A DNA stretch of 24,748 nucleotides, from positions 1-24,748 of the forward strand of contig JAFROA010000197.1 in NCBI GenBank assembly GCA_017429885.1. The letters are read 5' to 3'. Origin of the DNA: Bacteroidales bacterium. GTDB lineage: Bacteria > Bacteroidota > Bacteroidia > Bacteroidales > UBA932. A program made the position numbers and the translations under genes. The notes beneath the pieces were generated by a model. It had not been told where the DNA came from. It was given only the letters and a program-made list of their open reading frames with translations, and ran no database searches. Shown here piece after piece: positions 16,009-24,748 of the stretch; the stretch's first letter is position 1, and every line of letters starts with the position of its first letter.

Positions 16009-16503
16009 TTAAAATAGTCGCTTTGTCCTGATGACATGCCCCTCTTGCGCGGCGGCGAACGTGGCTATAGCCGCCACAATGGCAATAGGATTCACAGACC
16101 AGAACACGGACGGGGCCGCAAGAAAAAGAAGTATACCGGTCAGTTTATTAGCCCATGTGTGAGGAAAACAGAATCGTTTGAGGACGACTAGGACTGACAC
16201 CTGGTTCAAAATCTTGATGAAGACAATCACCCCGGCCCAGATCCACAGCCAAACAGGAATCTCAAACACTTGCGACAGACGGGCAGCGCAGCATACCACG
16301 AATATGATGTCGGCCACACTATCCAAAATGGCTCCAGTCTTGCTTTCCGCATGGAGTTTTCTTGCCAGCCATCCGTCTAATATATCGCTGAACCCGCATA
16401 GTGCATAGAGTGTCCAGAATGGCCATCCCTTCACATTGCAAAACAGCAGGCTGGTGGAGCCTGCGATCCTTAGTGTTGATATGAGATTCGGCAAATGCTT
16501 CAT
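16009..16503 (-). CDS. CDP-alcohol phosphatidyltransferase family membrane protein
   Basis: A 164-residue integral membrane enzyme with the full family signature: D40-ILD43-G44-WL-AR(47-48)-x8-G57-x3-D61-x3-D65. These acidic residues bind the metal ions used to transfer a phosphatidyl group from CDP-diacylglycerol to an alcohol such as glycerol-3-phosphate or inositol. Several hydrophobic stretches (for example about 66-100 and 118-150) give four to six membrane spans. The protein is short for PgsA, so whether it makes phosphatidylglycerophosphate or another lipid headgroup cannot be decided. It stands alone on the minus strand in an AT-richer stretch. Confidence 0.88.
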   Translation of the reverse strand: MKHLPNLISTLRIAGSTSLLFCNVKGWPFWTLYALCGFSDILDGWLARKLHAESKTGAILDSVADIIFVVCCAARLSQVFEIPVWLWIWAGVIVFIKILNQVSVLVVLKRFCFPHTWANKLTGILLFLAAPSVFWSVNPIAIVAAIATFAAAQEGHVIRTKRLF

Positions 16504-16678
16504 ATCACTTCACCGTAGAAACTCAACGGTCTTCGATAAAACCAGATTTATCACAAACTACACATATGGGCCGTTTTTCGGAAGTCGTTTATCTATAGTG
16601 TTTTAAGTAATAATGGGTGGTTTATTTTCCCATGCATATTAAGCCAATCGCTTTACAATTAACCACTTATGAAATACA

Positions 16679-17044
16679 CTAATTGACAGAATATCCAGTG
16701 GATTTAAGCAACTCTATGGCATGTTCAAAGCATTCAGATTTTGTCAGGATGTAATCCGTGTTGAATGTGGAGATGGCGAAAATACCGACTTTCCCGTCGG
16801 CAAGCACTTTTGAGATATCCGCAAGAATACCAATAAGCGAGAAATCCAATGTGCCTTCTATGCGGAAAGCACGCCATCCATCATCACGTTCCACTGTATT
16901 GCCAGGCACTAACCTGGTAGGGCATACTAACGAATTCTCCTCATCGGTTGAGCCTATGAACACAAAAGGAGATGACAAGTTGATTTCCCCATAATCCTTA
17001 ACCTTGCAGATGCTGAATATTTCATCAATAATCTTAAGTGTCAT
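16679..17044 (-). CDS. ACT domain-containing protein
   Basis: A 121-residue cytoplasmic protein. The C-terminal half carries an ACT-like domain of the type found in small stand-alone proteins: FSLIGILADISKVLADGKVG, then IFAISTFNTDYILTK and a closing helix (ECFEHAIELLKSTGY). ACT domains bind amino acids and usually control metabolic enzymes; the ligand here is unknown. The N-terminal half resembles the partner ACT-like repeat of these proteins. It is preceded by a -7 element (17080-17073) and ends in TAG. No operon partner is near: the next minus-strand gene starts 175 bases downstream, and I see nothing recognisable in that gap. Confidence 0.85.
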   Translation of the reverse strand: MTLKIIDEIFSICKVKDYGEINLSSPFVFIGSTDEENSLVCPTRLVPGNTVERDDGWRAFRIEGTLDFSLIGILADISKVLADGKVGIFAISTFNTDYILTKSECFEHAIELLKSTGYSVN

Positions 17045-17072
17045 ATTGCTGAATAACCCATTTTATCTGACA

Positions 17073-17080
17073 CAAAGATA
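17073..17080 (-). promoter_or_regulatory. -7 promoter element of the ACT-domain gene
   Basis: TATCTTTG on the minus strand, about 28 bases before the ATG at 17044, matches TAnnTTTG. A TTTG lies only 11 bases upstream of it, too close to be a standard -33 box. Confidence 0.5.
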
Positions 17081-17167
17081 GGAATTCTTCACAAAGCGCC
17101 TGTCACTTGAACAATAATCGCTAAAAGAAGAAAGTCCCCGTGTCGTGAACCCTGCATTGCCAACCTA

Positions 17168-17198
17168 TTTGCATTTATTCTATAATCACATAGTTTTG
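17168..17198 (+). promoter_or_regulatory. Intact promoter upstream of the frameshifted secreted-protein remnant
   Basis: TTTG at 17168-17171 and TAGTTTTG at 17191-17198 are 19 bases apart, an exact Bacteroidetes promoter. The start would fall near 17205, about 25 bases before the ATG at 17230, which has AGGAG at 17224-17228 before it. Confidence 0.7.
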
Positions 17199-17229
17199 TG
17201 TGTTTTCGACTGATAATCAAATAGGAGTT

Positions 17230-17449
17230 ATGAAGCATTATCCTGATCGTGGCTCTGCTGTTTGGAATCGCTGAGGGTTCCCGCGCACAGAATTATATCA
17301 CCGACTTGATGACGGTCGATAGCCAAAACCATAGCACATACACGGCGCAGGGCTGGACGGTCATCGGCAAGGATTTGAACGCCGGCGCCGGGGGCAAGTA
17401 CATTTATCTCCTCTACAAGACGAACAGCAGCCAGGGCGGTTTGACATAA
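17230..17449 (+). pseudogene. Frameshifted, short secreted-protein remnant
   Basis: An ATG at 17230 with AGGAG just upstream starts M-K and then runs into TGA after about 14 codons. Shifting frame after the second codon gives a clean signal peptide (IILIVALLFGIAEGSRAQ) and about 47 further residues ending in TAA at 17447-17449. The mature piece contains GWTVIGKDLNAGAGGKYIYL, a pattern I loosely associate with repeats in Bacteroidales surface proteins and with MABP-like domains; this is memory only. The reading is a gene broken near its start and probably cut short at its end. A GTG at 17249 could give a 66-residue product, but that would lose part of the signal. Confidence 0.5.
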
Positions 17450-17575
17450 TTAATTAATAATCAATTATTTCCATAAAATTCGCTATATGCTGCGGATTAA
17501 GGCAGAGTCAAGACCATCCCCATTTTTTATCGAAATAAACCACGCTTATTATTATAACCATTAAAGGTTTTTGCC

Positions 17576-17583
17576 TATTTTTG
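17576..17583 (+). promoter_or_regulatory. -7 promoter element of the M49-like lipoprotein gene
   Basis: TATTTTTG matches TAnnTTTG and lies 45 bases before the ATG at 17628. No clear -33 TTTG is present at the right distance. Confidence 0.5.
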
Positions 17584-17627
17584 TAAAATCAAAGATATCA
17601 ATGGTCTATATTAAAAGATTTGTCATA

Positions 17628-19232
17628 ATGAAAAAGTATTTGGTTCTTGCCGCTATCTCTCTTGCGGTCGCAGTATCCTGTGCTGAATCTCCGGAATCGC
17701 CCTTCACTCGCAAAGTGGCGGATTATGCGGAGGTCACTTTTGACGCTCCAGATTTGAGCGGCATCACAGACCACGGGAAAGAGGTCCTCAGGCTTTACCG
17801 CTATGCCGCTGATATAGTCGATTCCATTTATTGGCGTCAATACTTCGGTGACAAACAGGCCCTGCTTGACGGAATGACCGACCCTCTGCAGAAGACTTTC
17901 GCCGAGATCAATTACGGCCCATGGGACCGCACCAATGGCAAATCGTTTGTGGAAGGCTATGATGATCGTCCGGCCGGAGCTGGTTTTTATCCTACGGATA
18001 TGACGGTGGAGGAGTTTGAAGCCTGGGACAATCCTGACAAGAACAGCCCTTATACACTTATCCGTCGCGCCTCTGACGGCTCTTTGGAAGCAGTATGGTA
18101 TCACGATGCCTACAAGCCCTACATTGAAAAGATAGAAAACTACCTTAAGGTGGCGGCTGACGTCACAATCAAGCCTAGCGTGAGGGACTATCTCCTGGCC
18201 AAAGCCGAAGCCCTGAAGACAGACAATTACTACGAGAGCTCCATAGCTTGGCTGGACATGGATGACAGCAAGATGGATCTTGTCATAGGTCCAAACGAGG
18301 TCACGGACGACCAACTATTGGGAATCAAGCGCTCCTACGAGGCTTACGTACTGCTGAAGAATGAGGCCCAAACCAAAGAACTGATGCAATATGTGTCACG
18401 TATCCACGAGTTGCAGGAAGACCTTCCCGGCGATCCTGAATATAAAACCTTCCAGCCCGGAACCGGTTCAAACATCTTCTCATGCGACGCTCTTTACTAT
18501 GCTGGTAAAGCTAACGCCGGCGTGAAGGTCATCGCTTTGAACCTGCCTTTTGACGCGGATGTCCAGCGAGATCGCGGCACCCGTACAATATTGCTTCAGA
18601 ACGTCATCAAGGCAAAGTATGATAAAATCATCGCCCCTACAGGTGAACGCCTCCTTGACGCCGAAACCGCGGAGCACCTTTCCTCCGACGCCTTCTTTTG
18701 GACCATCGTGTTCCGCGAGGTGGCCCACGAACTTGGTGTAAAAGAAACCGTCAATGGCAAGGGTAGTGTGGAGCAAGCTCTTGGAAGCGCCGCCGCGACA
18801 TTTGAAGAGTTGAAGTCAAATGCCGCCAGCGCCCTCCTTGTCTGCAAACTCCAGAAACACTTCGACATCCATAACCATTATTTCTACAGGGATGATGTCC
18901 TTACGACCTTCTTCGCCTCCATCGTTCGTTCCGAGCGATTCGGAGAAGCCTCCGCACTTGGCCGTAGTAGTGTGGTTATCTACAACTATCTCAAAGAGGC
19001 CGGCGCTTTCAAGCATAAGCCTTCGGGACAATACGATTTGGACCTGAATAAAATGGAGAACGCTCTTTCCGATCTCACCGCCTTCGTCCTCAAGACACAG
19101 GCCACCGGTGACCATGAAGGTGCCATGGAATTCGAAAGCAAGTACTCAAAACGCGGAGAAGACTACGAGGAAGACCTGTGGAACCTTCGCTCGGTGGATA
19201 TTCCGGCGGACATAAGGTTCAACTTCAAATAA
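17628..19232 (+). CDS. M49-like (dipeptidyl peptidase III family) lipoprotein with altered zinc motif
   Basis: A 534-residue lipoprotein; the signal ends in VAVSC (Cys about residue 18), placing it on a membrane facing the periplasm or outside. It resembles the bacterial branch of peptidase family M49 (DPP III and related Zn hydrolases): DSIYWRQYFGDKQALL, INYGPWDRTNGKSFVEGYDD and FYPTDMTVEEFEAW in the N-terminal half, and ELGVKETVNGKGSVEQALG in the active-site half. In active relatives this segment begins HExxH; here it reads R363-E-V-A-H367, so the first zinc-binding His is Arg. The third-ligand region EExKAD is EELKSN (393-398). The enzyme is therefore probably inactive or has changed activity. 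ATG 17628 was chosen because it starts the lipoprotein signal; two upstream in-frame ATGs would add a non-signal extension. Confidence 0.85.
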   Translation: MKKYLVLAAISLAVAVSCAESPESPFTRKVADYAEVTFDAPDLSGITDHGKEVLRLYRYAADIVDSIYWRQYFGDKQALLDGMTDPLQKTFAEINYGPWDRTNGKSFVEGYDDRPAGAGFYPTDMTVEEFEAWDNPDKNSPYTLIRRASDGSLEAVWYHDAYKPYIEKIENYLKVAADVTIKPSVRDYLLAKAEALKTDNYYESSIAWLDMDDSKMDLVIGPNEVTDDQLLGIKRSYEAYVLLKNEAQTKELMQYVSRIHELQEDLPGDPEYKTFQPGTGSNIFSCDALYYAGKANAGVKVIALNLPFDADVQRDRGTRTILLQNVIKAKYDKIIAPTGERLLDAETAEHLSSDAFFWTIVFREVAHELGVKETVNGKGSVEQALGSAAATFEELKSNAASALLVCKLQKHFDIHNHYFYRDDVLTTFFASIVRSERFGEASALGRSSVVIYNYLKEAGAFKHKPSGQYDLDLNKMENALSDLTAFVLKTQATGDHEGAMEFESKYSKRGEDYEEDLWNLRSVDIPADIRFNFK

Positions 19233-19286
19233 TAACCGGCGTTAAACCCTATTGCCTTTTTTCTGACATTAATTTCTCCAATTCGG

Positions 19287-19330
19287 AATCAGGTTTTTCT
19301 TGGATTTCTTTGTCCTGGAAAAACCTGGTT
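19287..19330. repeat. 13-bp hairpin between the M49-like gene and the amino-sugar operon
   Basis: AATCAGGTTTTTC (19287-19299) pairs with GAAAAACCTGGTT (19318-19330) with a single G-T pair around an 18-base loop. It ends about 50 bases before the promoter of the next operon. No T-run follows the 3' arm, but a run of six T occurs at about 19256-19263, just after the M49-like gene. Confidence 0.55.
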
Positions 19331-19377
19331 AGCATTGTGGCGTTAAGATAGCACAAATTCTTGAGAATTGACCGCTA

Positions 19378-19411
19378 TTTGAATCTACAAACCACATTTT
19401 CCTTATCTTTG
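19378..19411 (+). promoter_or_regulatory. Promoter of the Gfo/Idh - MFS - nagA - nagB operon
   Basis: TTTG at 19378-19381 and TATCTTTG at 19404-19411 are separated by 22 bases, at the long end of the accepted range. The start would fall near 19418, about 20 bases before the ATG at 19439. No obvious repressor palindrome overlaps it. Confidence 0.65.
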
Positions 19412-19438
19412 TGAAAGGCCATATTTTTTATTAACCAC

Positions 19439-20428
19439 ATGAACAAACGAATCTTAATAATCAGTCTTTTGGCATTGATCGCCCAGATCATGTCAGCGCA
19501 GGTGATCAAGATCGGCATTATCGGCCTTGACACTTCCCATTCCACGGCGTTCACACGCCTGATCAATACCAACGAGATCGGTAACGGCGAATTCAAGGTC
19601 GTCGCCGCTTATCCTTATGGCAGTAAGAACAGTGAATCGGCATATAGCCGTAGACCAAAGTACACGGAAGAAGTCAAGGGATATGGCGTGACGATTGCCC
19701 CCAGCATCGCGGAATTATTGAATATGGTCGATTGCGTGCTTCTGGAGACCAATGATGGCAATGTCCACTTGGAGCAGGCGGAGGAAGTGTTCCGATCCGG
19801 AAAGAAGGTATACATAGACAAACCCATAGGTGCCACTTTGGCACAGGCGATAGCGATCTATAAATTAGCGGAAAAGTACGGAGTGACCACCTTCTCTTCC
19901 TCCGCTGTCCGTTTCACCGCTTTGAATCAGGAGATACGGGATGGGAAATATGGAGAGATACTTGGAGCTGACACTTATTCCCCGCATCACCCCGAGCCAT
20001 CTCATCCTGATTTCGGTTATTATGGCCTTCACGGCGTCGAGGAGCTTTACACGGTCATGGGCACAGGTTGCAAGGAAGTCAGCCGCGTCCACATCCCTTC
20101 AGGCGATGTGGTCTCAGGAATATGGGCCAATGGCAGAATCGGGACATTCCGCGCCAACATAGACCCGCCCGGAGGCTATGGCGGCAGGGTATTCACAAAA
20201 GATGGCGTGAAACTGACAGGAGGATACACCGGATATCAGCCTCTATTGGCCGAGATTCTCAAATTCTTCCAGACTGGTGCATGCCCGGTTGACAAGGAAG
20301 AGACATTGGAGATATTCACATTCATGGAGGCGTCGAATCTCAGTCTGCGGAAGGGAGGAAAGACTGTATCCATGGACAAGATCCGTGAAAAAGCTGAGAA
20401 AGAGGCTCGAAAACTATTACGGAAATGA
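19439..20428 (+). CDS. Exported Gfo/Idh/MocA-family oxidoreductase
   Basis: A 329-residue protein with a Sec signal peptide (MNKRILIISLLALIAQIMSA). The mature part starts with a Rossmann strand VIKIGIIGLDTSHSTAF, a subtype with no standard GxGxxG, followed by VDCVLLETNDGNVHLEQA, the family motif KKVYIDKPIG (EKP in most members) and a C-terminal alpha/beta domain with HHPEPSHPDFGYYGLHGVEEL. These enzymes use NAD(P) to oxidise or reduce sugars; some act as glycosidases through C3 oxidation. Export implies it carries a tightly bound cofactor or works on glycans outside the cytoplasm. It is the first gene of the amino-sugar operon and overlaps the transporter gene by four bases (ATGA). Confidence 0.88.
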   Translation: MNKRILIISLLALIAQIMSAQVIKIGIIGLDTSHSTAFTRLINTNEIGNGEFKVVAAYPYGSKNSESAYSRRPKYTEEVKGYGVTIAPSIAELLNMVDCVLLETNDGNVHLEQAEEVFRSGKKVYIDKPIGATLAQAIAIYKLAEKYGVTTFSSSAVRFTALNQEIRDGKYGEILGADTYSPHHPEPSHPDFGYYGLHGVEELYTVMGTGCKEVSRVHIPSGDVVSGIWANGRIGTFRANIDPPGGYGGRVFTKDGVKLTGGYTGYQPLLAEILKFFQTGACPVDKEETLEIFTFMEASNLSLRKGGKTVSMDKIREKAEKEARKLLRK

Positions 20429-21690
20429 AACGAAAGGAGTACATCCTCTCGCTGGTGATGCTGGCGAGCCTGTTCTTCATTTTCGGCCTTGTCTCATGGG
20501 TCAATTCAATACTTGTCCCCTATTTCAAGGTCGCCTGCGATCTCAAGACCGGTTTTCAAAGCTATCTGGTCACCTTCGCGTTCTACATAGCATACCTTGT
20601 CATGACGATTCCGGCCGCATTGCTGTTAAACCGCACCGGTTTGAAAAAAGGAGGCGTCATCGGGTTGCTCATCCTCGCCTTGGGAGCCATGCTTTTCTGG
20701 CCGGCCGCATTGACCAGGACATACGGCCTGTTCTTGCTTGCCCTATTCACGATGGGAACAGCGCTAGCTATTCTCCAGACGGTAGCTAACCCATTCGTCA
20801 CCATCATCGGCCCTGAGGAAAGCGCCGCCAGACGCATCAGCGTTATGGGCGTATGTAACAAGTTCGCCGGAATCATCGCCCCTTTGGTTTTCGCCGCTTT
20901 GGTGATCCGCCCTCAAGACAAGGCCACAATGGACCTGATCGGCCAGGGCAGCCTGGCTGGGCAGGCAAAAGAAGCAGCGTTGGACGAACTTGTCAGAGGT
21001 GTGATCCCGCCCTACATAGTCCTGGCCATACTGCTGGTTGTTTTCGCCTTCGTATTCCGCTATTCCGCACTGCCGGACATCAATCCTGGACGGGATAATC
21101 TCTCATCATCGGAGGGAACTGACAGGAAATCCATATTCTCCTATCCCTACCTTATCCTCGGAGTGGTCGCCCTCTTCGCCCATGTCGGCTCCCAGCAGAT
21201 CACAATCAGCACAATAATCAGCTACGCCCAGAGTCTCGGCATGGACCTGGACGCCGCCAAGCTATTTCCCTCCTACACCCTGGGCTGTATCCTTGTGGGC
21301 TACTTGATAGGCATTATCACAATACCAAAATATCTCAGCCAGCAAACCGCCCTGCTCATCTGCACGATCACAGGTCTTGTCCTGTCAATCCTTGTCCTTG
21401 CCTTTCCGCCAAGGGCATCCATCTGGTTCCTCGTGTTACTGGGAATTCCTAATTCACTGATATATGCCGGAATCTGGCCTTTGGCCATCAAAGGTCTGGG
21501 ACGATGGACCAATCTTGGTTCTTCGCTGCTCGTGATGGCTCTTTGTGGCAATGCCATCATGTCCCTATTATATGGGCTTGAGGCCGACCGTCTAGGCGAA
21601 CATGCGGCCTACTGGCTCCTTATCCCATGCTTCGTCTACATGATATTCTATGCGGTATATGGCCATAAAATCCGAAAAGACACGATATGA
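20425..21690 (+). CDS. MFS sugar:H+ symporter, FucP/NagP type
   Basis: A 421-residue inner-membrane carrier with about 12 transmembrane segments. FucP/glucose-galactose/NagP subfamily signatures are FFIFGLVSWVNSILVPYFK in the first span, FQSYLVTFAFYIAYLVMTIP, AILQTVANPFVTIIGPEESA and RRISVMGVCNKFAGIIAPL. Members import fucose, glucose/galactose or N-acetylglucosamine with protons. Its position between an oxidoreductase and nagA/nagB, with four-base overlaps on both sides, makes N-acetylglucosamine or a related amino sugar the likely cargo. NagP imports unphosphorylated GlcNAc, so a GlcNAc kinase would be needed; none is in this operon. Confidence 0.9.
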   Translation: MKRKEYILSLVMLASLFFIFGLVSWVNSILVPYFKVACDLKTGFQSYLVTFAFYIAYLVMTIPAALLLNRTGLKKGGVIGLLILALGAMLFWPAALTRTYGLFLLALFTMGTALAILQTVANPFVTIIGPEESAARRISVMGVCNKFAGIIAPLVFAALVIRPQDKATMDLIGQGSLAGQAKEAALDELVRGVIPPYIVLAILLVVFAFVFRYSALPDINPGRDNLSSSEGTDRKSIFSYPYLILGVVALFAHVGSQQITISTIISYAQSLGMDLDAAKLFPSYTLGCILVGYLIGIITIPKYLSQQTALLICTITGLVLSILVLAFPPRASIWFLVLLGIPNSLIYAGIWPLAIKGLGRWTNLGSSLLVMALCGNAIMSLLYGLEADRLGEHAAYWLLIPCFVYMIFYAVYGHKIRKDTI

Positions 21691-22868
21691 AAGAAGGTAA
21701 AACCGCGATTATTCGAGGAAAGGTTCTCACCCCGAATGGTGAGACTCAGAAAGTATTGATATTCAAAGACGGTATCATTCTCGGTCTGGCCGACGAAGCG
21801 CCTTCGGACGCTGACGAGGTCATCGACGCGTCAGGTTGTTATGTCTCCCCCGGGTTCATCGATATCCACACACATGGAGCCGGCGGAGCCGATTTCATGG
21901 ACGGCACGGTGGAGGCTTATCTGACCGCTGCCAGGATGCACGCCATCCACGGAACAACCCTGTTGTATCCTACCACATTGACTTGTAGTGACGAGGTTCT
22001 TTTCCGATCCTTCGACGTGTATCGAGACGCCCGCGAGGCGAACACCGAAGGCGCCCAATTCGGAGGTATTCATCTTGAGGGACCGTATTTCTCCCCCGCG
22101 CAAGCGGGAGCTCAGGATCCCCGCTACCTGCGGAATCCTCGTCCGGAGGAATACCTCGCCATCCTGGACCGTTGTCCAGACATAGCCCGGTGGAGTTTCT
22201 CCCCCGAGTTGGAAGGTGCTTCAGCTTTCGCCGCTGAGCTTCATCGTAGAGGCGTTCTGGCGTCCATAGGTCACACCAACGCCACTTTCGATGAGTGCGA
22301 CGCCGCATTCAAGGCTGGAGCCAGGCATATGACACATTTCTTCTCATGCATGAGCACTATCGTCCGTAGAAACTCTTACCGTACGGCCGGAGCTCTTGAA
22401 TATGGCTACTATCAGGAAGGAATATCCCTTGAGATTATTGGAGACGGGATTCACGTCCCGTCCACTTTGCTCCGAATGATAATCAGGGTCAGAGGGGTGG
22501 ACAGCATCGCCCTTATCACGGATTCAATGAGGGCGGCCGGTATGCCGGACGGAATCTACAAGCTCGGAGACATTGAGACCGGACAAGACGTGATAGTGGA
22601 AGACGGAGTGGCGAAACTCATGGACAGGAGAGCTTTCGCGGGCAGTGTCGCCACGACAGACAGGCTGGTGCGCACCCTGATCCGGGATGGAGGATGCACT
22701 CTGCTGGAGTCCGTACAGATGGCATCCGCCAATCCCGCCAGATTCATGGGCATACAGGATCACAAGGGTAGCCTGGAAAAAGGGAAAGACGCGGACATTG
22801 TCATCTTCGATGAGGGCATAAATATCAAGAGAACAATCATTAAAGGAAAAACAATCCACAAATGCTGA
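21687..22868 (+). CDS. nagA: N-acetylglucosamine-6-phosphate deacetylase
   Basis: A 393-residue cytoplasmic amidohydrolase that converts GlcNAc-6-P to glucosamine-6-P and acetate. Visible active-site elements: the metal-site-type HTHG at 61-64, HLEGPYFSP with Glu131, GHTNAT with His196, HMTHFF with His217, and TDSMRAAGMPDG with catalytic Asp279. FAGSVA and the closing GSLEKGKDADIVIFDE are typical of the family, and the length is normal. The start overlaps the transporter stop by four bases (ATGA), and its own stop overlaps nagB by seven bases, so expression is translationally coupled. Confidence 0.96.
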   Translation: MKEGKTAIIRGKVLTPNGETQKVLIFKDGIILGLADEAPSDADEVIDASGCYVSPGFIDIHTHGAGGADFMDGTVEAYLTAARMHAIHGTTLLYPTTLTCSDEVLFRSFDVYRDAREANTEGAQFGGIHLEGPYFSPAQAGAQDPRYLRNPRPEEYLAILDRCPDIARWSFSPELEGASAFAAELHRRGVLASIGHTNATFDECDAAFKAGARHMTHFFSCMSTIVRRNSYRTAGALEYGYYQEGISLEIIGDGIHVPSTLLRMIIRVRGVDSIALITDSMRAAGMPDGIYKLGDIETGQDVIVEDGVAKLMDRRAFAGSVATTDRLVRTLIRDGGCTLLESVQMASANPARFMGIQDHKGSLEKGKDADIVIFDEGINIKRTIIKGKTIHKC

Positions 22869-23626
22869 TAAAGAATTTCAAGGTCGACAGGCTATCTGTG
22901 AAAGTCTTCGACAGCAGGGAGTCGATGGGAAAGGCGGCCGCCAGCGAAGCGGCCACCCGTCTTAGGGACATCCTCTCAAGGAAAGAAGAAGTGAACGTTG
23001 TGTTCGCTGCCGCCCCTTCGCAGAATGAGTTTCTGGCAGCCCTCTCTAAGGCCGAAGGAATCGACTGGGGACGGGTTATAGCCCTTCACATGGATGAATA
23101 TGTGGGATTGCCAGAAGACGCTCCCCAAGGATTCGGAAACTTCCTCAAGCGTGCCATATTCGACAAGGTCCCTTTCAAGGAAGTCTTTTACATAGGCTCC
23201 CAACTTCCTAAGGAAGAAGCGGTAGCTAGATATGACAAGATACTGTCGGAACGGCATATAGACATAGTGTTCATGGGAATAGGAGAGAATGGCCATATCG
23301 CCTTCAACGATCCCCATGTGGCTGATTTCAACGACCCTTTCCGCATCAAGGAGGTTGACCTGGACCTCAAATGCAGGACGCAGCAGGTTCATGACGGTTG
23401 TTTCAGCGCCCTCGAGGACGTCCCTGAATATGCCCTCACCCTGACCTGCCCGGTTCTTTTCGGGGCTGACCACCTGTTCTGTGTCGTTCCGGCGAAAACC
23501 AAGGCCGAAGCCGCCCGGGCGATGCTTCAAGGCCCCATAGCGGAAACTTGTCCGGCGTCTATCCTACGACGCCACGAAAGCGCCACCTTGTATCTTGACC
23601 GGGACAGTGGCAGCCTCATTATGTAA
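22862..23626 (+). CDS. nagB: Glucosamine-6-phosphate deaminase
   Basis: A 254-residue cytoplasmic isomerase/deaminase turning glucosamine-6-P into fructose-6-P and ammonia. It shows the phosphate-binding AAAPSQNEF (a variant of the family's GSTP-type loop), LHMDEYVGLP with Asp78, and MGIGENGHIAFNDP with His145 of the catalytic centre. The residue two before that His is Asn rather than the Asp of E. coli NagB, as in B. subtilis-type enzymes. The Ala-rich phosphate loop is somewhat divergent, so a related sugar-phosphate isomerase is possible, but the coupling to nagA makes NagB by far the best reading. Confidence 0.92.
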   Translation: MLIKNFKVDRLSVKVFDSRESMGKAAASEAATRLRDILSRKEEVNVVFAAAPSQNEFLAALSKAEGIDWGRVIALHMDEYVGLPEDAPQGFGNFLKRAIFDKVPFKEVFYIGSQLPKEEAVARYDKILSERHIDIVFMGIGENGHIAFNDPHVADFNDPFRIKEVDLDLKCRTQQVHDGCFSALEDVPEYALTLTCPVLFGADHLFCVVPAKTKAEAARAMLQGPIAETCPASILRRHESATLYLDRDSGSLIM

Positions 23627-23636
23627 TTAATAACCA

Positions 23637-24748
<1,112 letters not shown>

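Noticed and set aside
15828..16031. A 67-codon open frame after the hairpin near tRNA-Gly.
   Set aside because: No recognisable motif, no promoter or ribosome site, and it runs into the end of the opposite-strand phosphatidyltransferase gene.

Overview
The window looks like a chromosomal segment of a Bacteroidales bacterium (Bacteroidota), probably from a gut-like habitat. The evidence is the repeated promoter signature TTTG-N(19-22)-TAnnTTTG upstream of several genes, the gene order sigma-54 activator / LptE lipoprotein / TPR-like protein / SecG, a phenylalanyl-tRNA synthetase alpha chain with the Cys-rich insert I associate with this phylum, S46 and M49 family peptidases, and a FucP-type sugar transporter next to N-acetylglucosamine catabolism genes. 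No phage genes, CRISPR array or complete insertion sequence was seen. Gene identities come from reading translations and recalling families, not from a database search.

Layout. 1-1499 (-): 3'-truncated OmpA/TPR-like lipoprotein. 1590-4366 (+): operon of sigma-54 activator, LptE, TPR-like protein and SecG, ending in a strong terminator. 4446-6887: a long hairpin, a ClpB disaggregase gene that lacks its N-domain and carries an in-frame TAG stop, then a second long hairpin. 11602-6893 (-): tightly coupled operon of C69 dipeptidase, an S46 peptidase homologue without catalytic His or Ser, and a PfkB sugar kinase. 11662-13112 (+): small periplasmic protein and PheS. 13125-14570 (-) and 14656-15468 (+): divergent sialate O-acetylesterase and DUF1080 (3-keto-glycoside hydrolase-like) protein. 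15550-15622: tRNA-Gly(GCC) with promoter and terminator. 15661-17627: more AT-rich, loosely packed stretch with a CDP-alcohol phosphatidyltransferase, an ACT-domain protein and a frameshifted secreted-protein remnant. 17628-19232 (+): M49-like lipoprotein whose zinc motif has lost a His. 19439-24748 (+): operon of exported Gfo/Idh/MocA oxidoreductase, MFS sugar transporter, NagA, NagB and a Tat-exported Gfo/Idh/MocA oxidoreductase cut by the window end.

Functional picture. The right half is built for amino-sugar and glycan use: O-deacetylation of sialic acids, a DUF1080 protein and two exported NAD-type oxidoreductases that could act on glycosides in the periplasm, uptake by the MFS carrier, then NagA/NagB conversion of GlcNAc-6-P to fructose-6-P. 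The middle is a peptide-use operon. The most unusual points are the amber-interrupted, N-domain-less ClpB between two related long hairpins, and two separate peptidase homologues (S46 and M49) that have each lost catalytic residues while keeping full-length reading frames. No wholly new multi-gene system could be demonstrated.
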